Below are positions 43,264 to 51,644 of a DNA stretch of 64,000 bases, one piece after another. The DNA lies in assembly GCA_016786765.1 (NCBI GenBank), contig JAEUUZ010000003.1, positions 124,001-188,000 of the forward strand. The letters are read 5' to 3'. How positions within the stretch are numbered: the first letter of the stretch is position 1; each line of letters starts with the position of its first letter. The translations under genes were made by a program, and so were the position numbers. The notes beneath the pieces were generated by a model. That model was not told the origin of the DNA and made no database searches. It was given only the letters and a program-made list of their open reading frames with translations. The DNA comes from Chitinophagales bacterium. Lineage in GTDB: Bacteria; Bacteroidota; Bacteroidia; Chitinophagales; LD1.

Positions 43264-43968
43264 TTATATTAAATCGTAGGAATGATCTAAGTAATTTTTT
43301 ATGGTGTCTTTGTCGTTATGCATCATCACATCTAAAATCGATAACCAAGGTGTAAATCCCGGAACAGATTGTGCATATTCGAAAGGTTTAGACTGTAAAA
43401 AATGCAGCTGGATATGCTGTTCCGAAAAAGCTTCTTTCGAATAAAGCGACACGCCTCCGATGGGATTAACATAGGTTGTTGCGGAGGTAGCTTTACAAAG
43501 CGCAATTACCTTGTCTTGCGATTTTAACGAATGGTCAATGTTTAATGTTGAAGAGACAACGATTTTAGTATCGACACCTAGGTAGTCTGTTGTTAACAAA
43601 AGCGACTGGTGTAAGAAGGTGAAAAGGTTTGTTTCTTTAGCCGAAAAAATTTGTTCCGCAAGAGGAAACACTTCTGCAAAGAAAGGCGCCTTTTTGTATG
43701 AAAGGGCAATTTTACGCAACGTTTTTGCCCCTTCATCAACAAAGGATGGTGCAAGTGCTCGCTGAACAATATCTAGTTGGTCGGAGTCGTTTTTGAGTGG
43801 TACCGAAAAGTATTCGTCTTTTCCATTCAACAGTAAACGATTTCTGTTTATCCAGCCTTTTTTGGTGTACTTGATGTTGTCGTAAATAACAAAAACATCA
43901 ACACTATTGATGAGTTGAAAATACCCAATGTAAGGCAATATATAAGGTTGCATTATTGCTACTTTCAT
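43264..43968 (-). CDS. WbqC family protein
   Basis: A 234-residue WbqC-family protein: MKVAIMQPYILPYIGYFQLI, VFVIYDNIKYTKKGWINRNR and the end FTPWLSILDVMMHND are typical. WbqC proteins are found in O-antigen and similar loci next to DegT aminotransferases and formyl- or acetyltransferases; their function is not settled, although a catalytic role in modifying amino sugars has been proposed. The ATG at 43968 is used instead of an upstream TTG. It follows the DegT gene by 15 nt. Confidence 0.9.
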   Translation of the reverse strand: MKVAIMQPYILPYIGYFQLINSVDVFVIYDNIKYTKKGWINRNRLLLNGKDEYFSVPLKNDSDQLDIVQRALAPSFVDEGAKTLRKIALSYKKAPFFAEVFPLAEQIFSAKETNLFTFLHQSLLLTTDYLGVDTKIVVSSTLNIDHSLKSQDKVIALCKATSATTYVNPIGGVSLYSKEAFSEQHIQLHFLQSKPFEYAQSVPGFTPWLSILDVMMHNDKDTIKNYLDHSYDLI

Positions 43969-43983
43969 AGGTTGCAAGCAAGA

Positions 43984-45060
43984 TTAAATTATGGATTTAA
44001 CAAGCCTGCAAATAGTTGTCACTTCCTCAGTTGTAATTTCGGCAGATAATGGAAGGCTCAATACTCTTTTGCTAATATCTTCGCTCACCGGGCATTGATT
44101 CGGATTATTGAAGAAGGGTAACAGGTTTAATGATGGGTAAAAATAACGTCTTGTAAAAATGTCGTTTTTTGCCAACAGTGCTCTAACGTTTAGTAGTGTA
44201 GTTTCATCTTTGAACACAACCGGATAATAGGCATAATTGTAGTCTGTTTCAGGAAGTGCAACCGGTCGATATATTGCACAGCCGGCTAACGCTTTATCGT
44301 AAGTGGCAGAAGCCGTCTTGCGTGCTTCGATAATAGTATTCAGGTGGGGAAAGTTGCAAATGCCCATGGCCGCATGGAATTCTGAATTCTTTCCATTAAT
44401 ACCTACCGAATAATAGTCGTCTCCGATGTGTCCGAATTGTCGGTACAAAACCAAAGTTTGTGAAAGCGCATCATCGTTGGTAATGATACACCCCCCTTCA
44501 ACCGTGTGAAACACCTTTGTGGCGTGGAAACTACAAGTAGAAATGTCTCCGTAGCTCAACATTTGTTTTCCTTTATAGGATGCGCCAAATGCATGTGCTG
44601 CATCATAAATCACCTTTATGTTGTGACGCTTTGCTATGGCTTCAATTTTTTCAATGTCGCATGGATTGCCATATACATGTGTAGCTAAAATCGCAATCGT
44701 ATTTTCCGTTATAGCAGCCTCAATTTTATCTGCATCGATACAAAAATCTTTGTCGTTAATATCAACAAATATGGGTGTGAATCCTTCCCAAAGAATGGCA
44801 TTTGTTGTGGCCACATAGCTAAACGGAGTAGTAATCACCTCTCCTGTTTTATGTCCAAGTGCTTTCAGTGCCATTTGGAGCACAATGGTGCCGTTACCGG
44901 TAAACCAAAGATGTTTAACGCCTAAATATTGTTTCAACTCTTTTTCTAATTCCTGCACTAATTCACCGTTGTTGGTCAAATGTGCTTTGTCCCAAGCGCG
45001 TTTAATCGTTTGAACGTATTCGTTGAAATCAGGCAAGAAGGTTTTGGTAACGTTAATCAT
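43984..45060 (-). CDS. DegT/DnrJ/EryC1/StrS-family sugar aminotransferase
   Basis: A 358-residue PLP aminotransferase. The PLP lysine is K182 in SFHATKVFH; other markers are FTGNGTIVLQMALKALG, TTPFSYVATTNAILWEG and YDAAHAFGASYKGK. It shares the SFHATK motif with enzymes such as FdtB and VioA that aminate 3- or 4-keto-6-deoxy sugar nucleotides. Presence of Lys rules out the PMP-dependent dehydratase RfbH (E1), which has His there. It may act on the CDP-4-keto-6-deoxyglucose made by RfbF/RfbG or on another keto sugar. Its ATG overlaps the FkbM gene end by 8 nt. Confidence 0.9.
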   Translation of the reverse strand: MINVTKTFLPDFNEYVQTIKRAWDKAHLTNNGELVQELEKELKQYLGVKHLWFTGNGTIVLQMALKALGHKTGEVITTPFSYVATTNAILWEGFTPIFVDINDKDFCIDADKIEAAITENTIAILATHVYGNPCDIEKIEAIAKRHNIKVIYDAAHAFGASYKGKQMLSYGDISTCSFHATKVFHTVEGGCIITNDDALSQTLVLYRQFGHIGDDYYSVGINGKNSEFHAAMGICNFPHLNTIIEARKTASATYDKALAGCAIYRPVALPETDYNYAYYPVVFKDETTLLNVRALLAKNDIFTRRYFYPSLNLLPFFNNPNQCPVSEDISKRVLSLPLSAEITTEEVTTICRLVKSII

Positions 45061-46168
45061 CGGCTTTGGCAAAAATTATTGTTTCTTCGGCATGAATAGT
45101 ATAGTGCCCTAAATGCAATTTGTATCCCAGTCCTAAATCAGTAATCCATTGCGGAAGATTTGTAAAGTCATCCATGCTATGATAATTAGCAATGGCTAAT
45201 TTTGGTTTGAATTTTCGAATGGTCTTAATGGCCCCTTCTAATGCAAATGGCTCAGCCCCTTCAATATCCATTTTTATAAAATCGACTTTGGCAACATTGT
45301 ATTTCTCAACGAAATCATCGATGGTTAATGTTGTAGTGCTTCCGGTTTGTCCTTCAAAAGGCGCTAACTCAATTTTACTTGCCGGACCAAAATCTTTGTA
45401 ATAAATCGTTTGGTCCGAAACGTTAGACACCGGGTGTTTGACCAATTCAATGCGCGGTTGTAATGAAGGGTTTAGTGCGCAGTTTTTGTTGTGAATGGCT
45501 ATGTTTCCGGGAATAAATTCGAAGGAATAGACTTTTCCGTTGGCGCCTACTTTATGTGCAAAATATAAAGCGGTGTCTCCCCAACAGCCCCCAACATCTA
45601 GTACTGTATCTCCCGGTTCCGCCTCTATTTCTGCTTTTCCGTTCAGCTTTAAGGCGTATTGTTCTACTACAAAATCAGTGGCTATAGCTAAGTAATTAAA
45701 ATAAAGACGAACATCAAAGCCAATGGCATTAAGGTCAAATTTCTCTAAAATGATATTTAAAAAATTAGGATTGATAGTGTCGTTGCTGTCCCCAAGTTTT
45801 TTTACCTTTTCAATTAATGCCCAGTACTCAGGGTTGTTCAAAGGTAATTTTACTTTTCGCGGACCCATCATGCGATAAGCAATAACGTCTACCAGCAGCG
45901 CTCTTGAACTTGGTTCTAGTTGACGGTAGAGCCCTTCCAAGGGTTGGCCGTATCGTTTAAGCCAACTTTCTAGAAGCCAATCTCTTCGATGTTTTGTAAG
46001 CGAAGTGGAGAGTAAGCAAAACAAATGTTCTTTTAATTCTTGAGCAAAGGAATCGCTTTTGTACTTACCAAATCTGAATTCATCGAAATTTTCTTTTCCG
46101 AAATTATTCGAAAGACATTCGTAGAAACGTTCAGTGATTGCCTCTTTAAAAGTGTTCTGCGTACTCAT
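45053..46168 (-). CDS. FkbM family methyltransferase
   Basis: A 371-residue methyltransferase. The SAM-binding motif VLDVGGCWGD is at 189-198, followed by GKVYSFEFIPGNI, and the FkbM-typical VDFIKMDIEGAEPFALEGA. Residues 1-185 form an extra N-terminal helical domain with no recognised family. It is linked to the Wzt gene by a TAATG overlap and to the DegT gene by 8 nt. An O-methyltransferase acting on the chain end would fit with the binding domain of the adjacent Wzt, which is inference. Confidence 0.9.
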   Translation of the reverse strand: MSTQNTFKEAITERFYECLSNNFGKENFDEFRFGKYKSDSFAQELKEHLFCLLSTSLTKHRRDWLLESWLKRYGQPLEGLYRQLEPSSRALLVDVIAYRMMGPRKVKLPLNNPEYWALIEKVKKLGDSNDTINPNFLNIILEKFDLNAIGFDVRLYFNYLAIATDFVVEQYALKLNGKAEIEAEPGDTVLDVGGCWGDTALYFAHKVGANGKVYSFEFIPGNIAIHNKNCALNPSLQPRIELVKHPVSNVSDQTIYYKDFGPASKIELAPFEGQTGSTTTLTIDDFVEKYNVAKVDFIKMDIEGAEPFALEGAIKTIRKFKPKLAIANYHSMDDFTNLPQWITDLGLGYKLHLGHYTIHAEETIIFAKADD

Positions 46169-47409
46169 TAAAAGCTTGTTTTATTCCATGAAAAATAAGT
46201 TGGGCGGATTAACCCCGGGAATTTACCGAGCCAAGCTCCTTCTCTTTTCGGTTCGTTGCCTTGCAATGCTAAAACTTCTTTAATGTAATGCACTTGTTTC
46301 GAACCTTGTTTCACCACCATAATATCTACCGAATATACATTGTCGTTTAACGTATTGGCGGGTATGGTACACGTAAAGCGATGTGCTCCTTTTTTAAGTT
46401 GTTCTGCAGTAGAACAAGTGGCGAAGATTAATCCTCCTTCCATTGCATTAAAAAACAAGTTGATGTTAATGGATTCAAAGTCTTGTTCGTTTTCCACATC
46501 AATAGAAAAGGTTAACTCTTGGTCGATATCGAAATTTCCTTTGATGCCGTTGTCTTTGATGCTTATCTCGCGCAAAAGAAATCCTTCGTTCTTCGCATTT
46601 ACGGCATTGTGCGAACTAAACGCTGCAAAAGCAATATAGCTGTCGATTACAGTATCAATTTCGCCCATGGTTTTCACATTGCCATGGTGTAGCTGTAATC
46701 CTTTAGTACAAAGCGATTTCACAGCTGTCATATTGTGGCTCACAAACAAAACCGTTCGGCCTTCTTTGTCGCTCACATCTTTCATTTTTCCTAAACACTT
46801 TTTTTGGAACTCGGCATCACCTACCGCCAAAACTTCATCCACGATAAGAATTTCGGGTTCTAAATGTGCCGCCACAGCAAAGGCTAATCGAACGTACATG
46901 CCCGAGCTATAACGTTTTACGGGGGTGTCTATATATCGCTCAACACCGGAGAATGCAACAATTTCATCAAACTTGCTTCTTATTTCTTGCTTGGTCATTC
47001 CCAAAATGGCTCCATTCAAGAAAAGGTTTTCTCTTCCGGTAAGTTCGGGATGAAAGCCGGTACCCACTTCCAGCAAACTCGCAACCCTTCCTTTCATTTT
47101 AATTGAGCCCGATGTTGGTCCGGTTACTTTAGAAAGAACTTTCAGGAGTGTACTTTTGCCGGCTCCATTTCTGCCTACAATACCTAAAATTTCGCCTTGA
47201 GCAACAGAAAAGCTGATGTCTTTTAACGACCATACATACTCGCTGTCGCCCTTTGCATCTCGCGCATTGGCCTCAGCAACCTTTTTATACGGATCCTCTA
47301 AACCTCTCACGGTATGCCACCATCTGTTCAAATCGTGCGATAGGGTGCCCGTTGATACGGCCCCTAGTCGATACATTTTTGAAAGATTATTTACTTCTAT
47401 TGCATTCAT
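46168..47409 (-). CDS. wzt: ABC transporter ATP-binding protein for polysaccharide export (Wzt)
   Basis: A 413-residue ATPase of the O-antigen ABC exporter. The ATPase domain spans about 60-245: Walker A GRNGAGKST at 79-87, signature YSSGMYVRLAFAVA, Walker B EILIVDEVLAVGD and switch VLFVSHNM. Residues about 260-413 form a beta-rich Wzt C-terminal domain (DQELTFSIDVENEQD, KGAHRFTCTIP), which in E. coli O8/O9a binds the capped chain end before export. The gene has TAATG overlaps with both Wzm upstream and FkbM downstream, so these are made together. Confidence 0.94.
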   Translation of the reverse strand: MNAIEVNNLSKMYRLGAVSTGTLSHDLNRWWHTVRGLEDPYKKVAEANARDAKGDSEYVWSLKDISFSVAQGEILGIVGRNGAGKSTLLKVLSKVTGPTSGSIKMKGRVASLLEVGTGFHPELTGRENLFLNGAILGMTKQEIRSKFDEIVAFSGVERYIDTPVKRYSSGMYVRLAFAVAAHLEPEILIVDEVLAVGDAEFQKKCLGKMKDVSDKEGRTVLFVSHNMTAVKSLCTKGLQLHHGNVKTMGEIDTVIDSYIAFAAFSSHNAVNAKNEGFLLREISIKDNGIKGNFDIDQELTFSIDVENEQDFESININLFFNAMEGGLIFATCSTAEQLKKGAHRFTCTIPANTLNDNVYSVDIMVVKQGSKQVHYIKEVLALQGNEPKREGAWLGKFPGLIRPTYFSWNKTSF

Positions 47410-48263
47410 TATACTACGTCCATAAAGTTTTGTTCGGTCATGTTAAAGACGAGAACTCCGGTAAATAAAGAAATTATGGTCACAATTACACAGCCTAAAT
47501 AAGCCTGTGGATCAAAGGATCCGGCCCCCAGCAACCCAAGTTTTGTGGTTTCCATAAGGGGAATAAGCGGGTTTACCTTTGCTACCCATTGGTATTTTTC
47601 AGGGTAAGAGGAAGCGGGAAAAATAACGGTAGCATACATTAACAGTTGCACACCAAAGTCTATTAAAAAGCGGAGGTCTCTGTACTTTGTGGTAAGCGAT
47701 GAAATCAAAACGCCTATACCTAAACTTAATAGGCCAAGCAATAAAACATTAACAGGCAAAAGAAGCACATAAGAGGTAACACGTATGGGTGATCCATTCA
47801 AAATAAAATAAAGGTAAGTGGCCAGAAACAATAAAAACTGTATGCCCAAACGTATTGTGTTGGATAACGAAACAGAAATGGGCAGTACCAATCTCGGAAA
47901 ATATACTTTGCCGAAAACGGATTGATTATCGATAAAGGTGGTGCTGTTCTTTTTTAAGCACTCTGCAAAATAATTCCAGAAGGTAATCCCACACATGTAA
48001 AACAACATGGGAGGAAGTCCATCCGTTGACAGTTTTCCCATCCGCGCAAAAAGCAATGTAAACATGAGTGTGGTAAACAGCGGCTGCAGGAAAAACCAAA
48101 TTGGCCCTAAAATCGTTTGCTTGTAATTGGCCACGAAATCTCGTCTTACCAACAAACTAATCAAGTCGCGGTATCTCCAAATTTCTTTTAGATTGATTTG
48201 TAATAACGATCGTTTGGCTTCGATGACCTCTGTCCACTCCTGTATGTTTTCTTTATTGCTCAA
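47409..48263 (-). CDS. wzm: ABC transporter permease for polysaccharide export (Wzm)
   Basis: A 284-residue permease with about six membrane segments. The N-terminal cytoplasmic part is WRYRDLISLLVRRDFVANYKQTILGPIWFFLQPL, typical of ABC2-type polysaccharide exporters, followed by MFTLLFARMG and INTTIFPASS-like loops (MYATVIFPASSYPE). The start is a TTG at 48263, since an in-frame stop lies just upstream and no ATG is near. It overlaps Wzt by one base. Exports the finished lipid-linked glycan across the inner membrane. Confidence 0.92.
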   Translation of the reverse strand: MSNKENIQEWTEVIEAKRSLLQINLKEIWRYRDLISLLVRRDFVANYKQTILGPIWFFLQPLFTTLMFTLLFARMGKLSTDGLPPMLFYMCGITFWNYFAECLKKNSTTFIDNQSVFGKVYFPRLVLPISVSLSNTIRLGIQFLLFLATYLYFILNGSPIRVTSYVLLLPVNVLLLGLLSLGIGVLISSLTTKYRDLRFLIDFGVQLLMYATVIFPASSYPEKYQWVAKVNPLIPLMETTKLGLLGAGSFDPQAYLGCVIVTIISLFTGVLVFNMTEQNFMDVV

Positions 48264-48338
48264 GGCTGCGTGCTATTGTTGAATGTATGCGGCAAGTCGA
48301 TCTCAGTTAAGGGTTTCTGAAAACCTGCTACAAGTGGG

Positions 48339-48346
48339 CAAATATA
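48339..48346 (-). promoter_or_regulatory. Candidate -7 promoter box before wzm
   Basis: TATATTTG on the minus strand fits TAnnTTTG and lies 75 nt upstream of the wzm start, in a 123-nt gap after the GT39-like gene. A -33 TTG at 19-21 nt is not clear. It is a good spot for the main promoter of the export and assembly genes. Confidence 0.4.
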
Positions 48347-48386
48347 CATTTTTTAGTGAAAGCGCTTAGTTCTGTCTAATTGCTTG

Positions 48387-50051
48387 TTATATAATAATAA
48401 TTTCATATCTGTCGCTGTTTAAAAATGCCGGATACCAACCCGCAGAAACGGAAATGCGGAATTGATGTTTCCCTTTTGGCAGGTTAGGAACAACAACATG
48501 TATGGTTTTGGTTTTCCCGTCAAAAAAAGACGCATTTATAAATTCGTTAGTAACCGACTCGCCTATTTGTTTCTTTGCATCGAAAAATTGGAAACTGATT
48601 TTGGGTAAATTAGTACTGTCAATGGAAAGGTTGGGCATTTCATCAAACCCCAAAACAGGCAAAACGGAAATGCTAAGCGTGTCCATTGGTTTTGATTGAT
48701 AGCTTTTCTTTTCAGGAATAAATCGAATAGGCGAATAGGTGAGGAATGGATCTTGAACAAGTGTGGTCCAAGTTCTATTGGCTGTTACCACAGAGTCCTT
48801 ATATGCATCTCTCCAGTTCAACACCAGCAAAACGCTTTTCCCAAAAAGCTTTTGATCGGATTTCCATACATCGTATTGATTGTGTCGTCCAACGAGGTTC
48901 GTTAAACATACGGCTTCTTTACCGGTGTAATAGGTGTACTTGGCGGCTTTTTGATACGAGTCCATAAAGGCAATAGGTAACCCATTCGCTTTAGCCTCCA
49001 TTTGCTGTGCCCATGTTTTCCATCGGTGAAAATCGGTCTCAAATTGGAGCGATTTCGGTAAGAAATCGTAGACTAAGAAAATCCTTGCAAGCATTACAAG
49101 TGGGAAAGAAATACAGAAAATAATATGAATCGCTTTTTTCCATTTTTCCCGATTTTCAGTAAAGCTATAGCCGAAGTAAACCAATGGAATGAAGCCTACG
49201 TTTGTCCAATTTGATTCTACGCGTCCCTTAAAACTCATCAAAAAGAAAAACAAAAACAATCCCACACCAAAGGTTTTTAATGAAAATTCAAACGCTGTTT
49301 TTGATTGATGTCGAAACAAGGCAAAGAGCAAAACAAGGCCAATCAACGGCCCGGTAAAAAGCAATTGCGTTACGATGTAGTCCAACGTGTTTTCAATCTT
49401 AAAGTTTTCGCCTACAGAACGCTCTACTAAGTGATAGTGAAAACTTACCCAATCGTGTTGTTGTTGCCAGAACAAATGTGGGAGTCCGAGAAGCGTCACC
49501 AAGCCAACAAACCAATAGAACGATTTTCTTTTCAGTAGCCGGGGTTGAACCATAAGCGAAAACACCAACACCAGCACCGCGTGGTATTTCGAATAAATCA
49601 TACCGGCTGAAACAATTGCCAATAGCGATGCCAGTAAAATAGAATCGTTCTCCAAGTATTGTTTTAACACAAAAAAGAAGAGCATAGCAAAAAACATTAA
49701 GGGCAAATCAGGCACCGCAATAATGCCTCCGATTTGTAACACAAAAACCGACAGAATAATCTTCCAAAAAAGCAGTAGGTTTTTTGGGGCAACTAGCTTT
49801 TCTAATAGATAAATAAAAACAAGATTCATCAAAACAACCACCAAGCGAACAAAAATCTCTTGATCTCCGAAAAGAGTTCCAATGCGAATAATCCAAGCAA
49901 TCATGGGTGGATGATCGAAGTAACCCCATGCCAAATGCTTCGACCAAAGCCAATAATAGGCTTCGTCATGAAAAATATCGGTGAAAGCGGCTTGAAGTAA
50001 AGCAACGATGAACCAAAGAAGAAACCGGTACTTTAAAAGCTGTTGAATCAT
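48387..50051 (-). CDS. GT39/ArnT-like membrane glycosyltransferase
   Basis: A 554-residue membrane glycosyltransferase of the PMT/ArnT type, using polyprenyl-phosphate sugars. The first extracytoplasmic loop has FHDEAYYWLWSKHLAWGYFDHPPMIAW with the conserved acidic residues (DE at about 25). About ten membrane segments follow up to residue 350, then a soluble beta-rich C-terminal region ending DRYEIIII. The ATG at 50051 is taken because the longer frame to 50078 lies inside the terminator of the next upstream gene. It may modify lipid A or a surface glycan. Confidence 0.87.
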   Translation of the reverse strand: MIQQLLKYRFLLWFIVALLQAAFTDIFHDEAYYWLWSKHLAWGYFDHPPMIAWIIRIGTLFGDQEIFVRLVVVLMNLVFIYLLEKLVAPKNLLLFWKIILSVFVLQIGGIIAVPDLPLMFFAMLFFFVLKQYLENDSILLASLLAIVSAGMIYSKYHAVLVLVFSLMVQPRLLKRKSFYWFVGLVTLLGLPHLFWQQQHDWVSFHYHLVERSVGENFKIENTLDYIVTQLLFTGPLIGLVLLFALFRHQSKTAFEFSLKTFGVGLFLFFFLMSFKGRVESNWTNVGFIPLVYFGYSFTENREKWKKAIHIIFCISFPLVMLARIFLVYDFLPKSLQFETDFHRWKTWAQQMEAKANGLPIAFMDSYQKAAKYTYYTGKEAVCLTNLVGRHNQYDVWKSDQKLFGKSVLLVLNWRDAYKDSVVTANRTWTTLVQDPFLTYSPIRFIPEKKSYQSKPMDTLSISVLPVLGFDEMPNLSIDSTNLPKISFQFFDAKKQIGESVTNEFINASFFDGKTKTIHVVVPNLPKGKHQFRISVSAGWYPAFLNSDRYEIIII

Positions 50052-50064
50052 GTTGTAAAGTAAA

Positions 50065-50092
50065 AAAAGTCCAAACATCTGTCCGGACTTTT
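50065..50092 (-). terminator. Rho-independent terminator after the M48 peptidase gene
   Basis: AAAAGTCC (50065-50072) pairs with GGACTTTT (50085-50092) around a 12-nt loop, with a T-run on the minus strand. It lies 22 nt after the M48 stop at 50114 and shows that the polysaccharide cluster begins as a new transcript. Confidence 0.75.
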
Positions 50093-50113
50093 ACTGTTTA
50101 TCTTTTCTATAGA

Positions 50114-50905
50114 TTACGGTAATGAATTCTTGAACGCTACATATTCTGTGGTTTCAACATTGTTTGTAGGTATACTGTTGCAGCCTAATTCTGTTGATTT
50201 TGTATTGATGTTTTGAACACGATTATCAGGGTTAGGGTGCGTACTTAAAAATGCAGGCGGTTGGCTGGCTCCGCTCGCAACGATTTTTTGAAAGAAATCC
50301 TGTGCTCCGTTTGCTCTGTATATTGTTGGACAAAGATACGTTACCGATTGCGCATCGGCATCTTTTTCATCTTCGCGAGAGAACGTAAGGTTCACTAAGC
50401 TAGAAGCAATTTGAGTCAATTGGTTTTGGTTGTTGCCTAACACAACATCCAATAAAGTTTGAATGCCATATTGTTTTGTCATTTGAGTAGTGGAATGTCG
50501 GTGATCGGCATGTCCCATTTCGTGACCTAGTACACCCGCTAAAGACGAGGCGTTATCTAAATACTTAATTAATCCCGAATACACAAAAATATACCCTCCC
50601 GGTGTACAAAATGCATTTTGCGTATTATCGTCTTTGATAATATATAGCTCCCAATCAAAATCGTCTTTGTGTTGCACCTTACCGCTATTTAATATTCTAT
50701 CTCGCATGGCATCCATATAAGCATACTGGCTTGGGTATTGACTTCTGCTCAACACCGGATAGGTAGCCGGGTCGGCAAAAATCTGATCGCGTGTTTGTAG
50801 ACCGAGTTTTTTGTCGTCTTCAAGCGTAAATAAATTGATGTCACCTTTTTTACAGCCGGCAAAAAGTGTGAGCACAACACAACAGGAAAGAATTGCTTTT
50901 TTCAT
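50114..50905 (-). CDS. M48 family metallopeptidase, lipoprotein
   Basis: A 263-residue zinc peptidase. The signal peptide ends with a lipobox (TLFAGC, Cys18), so it is probably lipid-anchored. The active site HEMGH is at 128-132 and the third zinc ligand Glu is in SREDEKDAD. The rest has the usual M48 features (PGGYIFVYSGLI, STHPNPDNRVQNI). Relatives such as BepA/LoiP degrade or process outer-membrane proteins. It follows the uridine kinase gene by 43 nt and ends in a clear terminator. Confidence 0.93.
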   Translation of the reverse strand: MKKAILSCCVVLTLFAGCKKGDINLFTLEDDKKLGLQTRDQIFADPATYPVLSRSQYPSQYAYMDAMRDRILNSGKVQHKDDFDWELYIIKDDNTQNAFCTPGGYIFVYSGLIKYLDNASSLAGVLGHEMGHADHRHSTTQMTKQYGIQTLLDVVLGNNQNQLTQIASSLVNLTFSREDEKDADAQSVTYLCPTIYRANGAQDFFQKIVASGASQPPAFLSTHPNPDNRVQNINTKSTELGCNSIPTNNVETTEYVAFKNSLP

Positions 50906-50948
50906 TAAATATCGTTTGTCGTTGAGTGAACAAATTAAATGCCAAGCC

Positions 50949-51587
50949 TTAAGCGACTTGCGTTTTTTTGCTTTGTATGTGTAGTTTTTGTTGAATCATT
51001 GATACTAAAACATCAATAGCGATGTGGTTTTCGCCACCTTGAGGAATAATTAAATCGGCAAAGCGTTTAGTAGGCTCGATAAATTGTTCGTGCATGGCTT
51101 TCACAATCTGGTAGCGATTAATCACGTCTTGAGCCGATCTTCCGCGTTCCAACATATCGCGCTCAATAATGCGAATCAAACGATCATCCGAGTCGGCATC
51201 TACGTATACTTTAATGTTGCAAAGATGGCGAATTTGTGCATCTGTAAACAAAAGTATTCCTTCTACAATAACAATGTGTCGCGGTTCAATTTTAGTTGTT
51301 TTTTGTTGGCGGGAAGAAGTCACATAATCGTATGTTGGTTCTTCTATCGTTTGTCCTTTTTTGAGCGCTTCAATATGTTTTACCAATAGTTCAAACTCAA
51401 TTGAATTAGGGTGGTCGAAATTTATTTTTCGTCTTTCTTCTAATGTAAGATGGCTGTTGTCTTTATAATATGCATCTTGTGAAATTACTGCAACTTCATT
51501 TCCAGGAAAGAAATCAAGAATTTTCTTTACCACAGTGGTTTTTCCGGATCCGGATCCTCCGGTAATGCCGATTACTATTGTTTTCAT
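50949..51587 (-). CDS. udk: Uridine kinase
   Basis: A 212-residue kinase phosphorylating uridine and cytidine in the pyrimidine salvage path. The P-loop GGSGSGKTT is at 10-18; typical blocks are ISQDAYYKDNSHLTLEER, NFDHPNSIEFELL, and EGILLFTDAQIR, and VDADSDDRLIRIIERD. The ATG at 51587 is used; the frame extends to 51632 but with no likeness. It lies between the GH3 fusion and the M48 gene on the same strand. Confidence 0.95.
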   Translation of the reverse strand: MKTIVIGITGGSGSGKTTVVKKILDFFPGNEVAVISQDAYYKDNSHLTLEERRKINFDHPNSIEFELLVKHIEALKKGQTIEEPTYDYVTSSRQQKTTKIEPRHIVIVEGILLFTDAQIRHLCNIKVYVDADSDDRLIRIIERDMLERGRSAQDVINRYQIVKAMHEQFIEPTKRFADLIIPQGGENHIAIDVLVSMIQQKLHIQSKKTQVA

Positions 51588-51644
51588 AAGTGTTAGAGAT
51601 TGGTGCAATTTACAATTATCGACCGATATCAAAAAGCGGCTGCC

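Noticed and set aside
43984-45060. Idea that the DegT gene is rfbH (E1) of the dideoxysugar route
   Set aside because: The PLP lysine K182 is present where E1 has His, and Fe-S cysteines are not seen.
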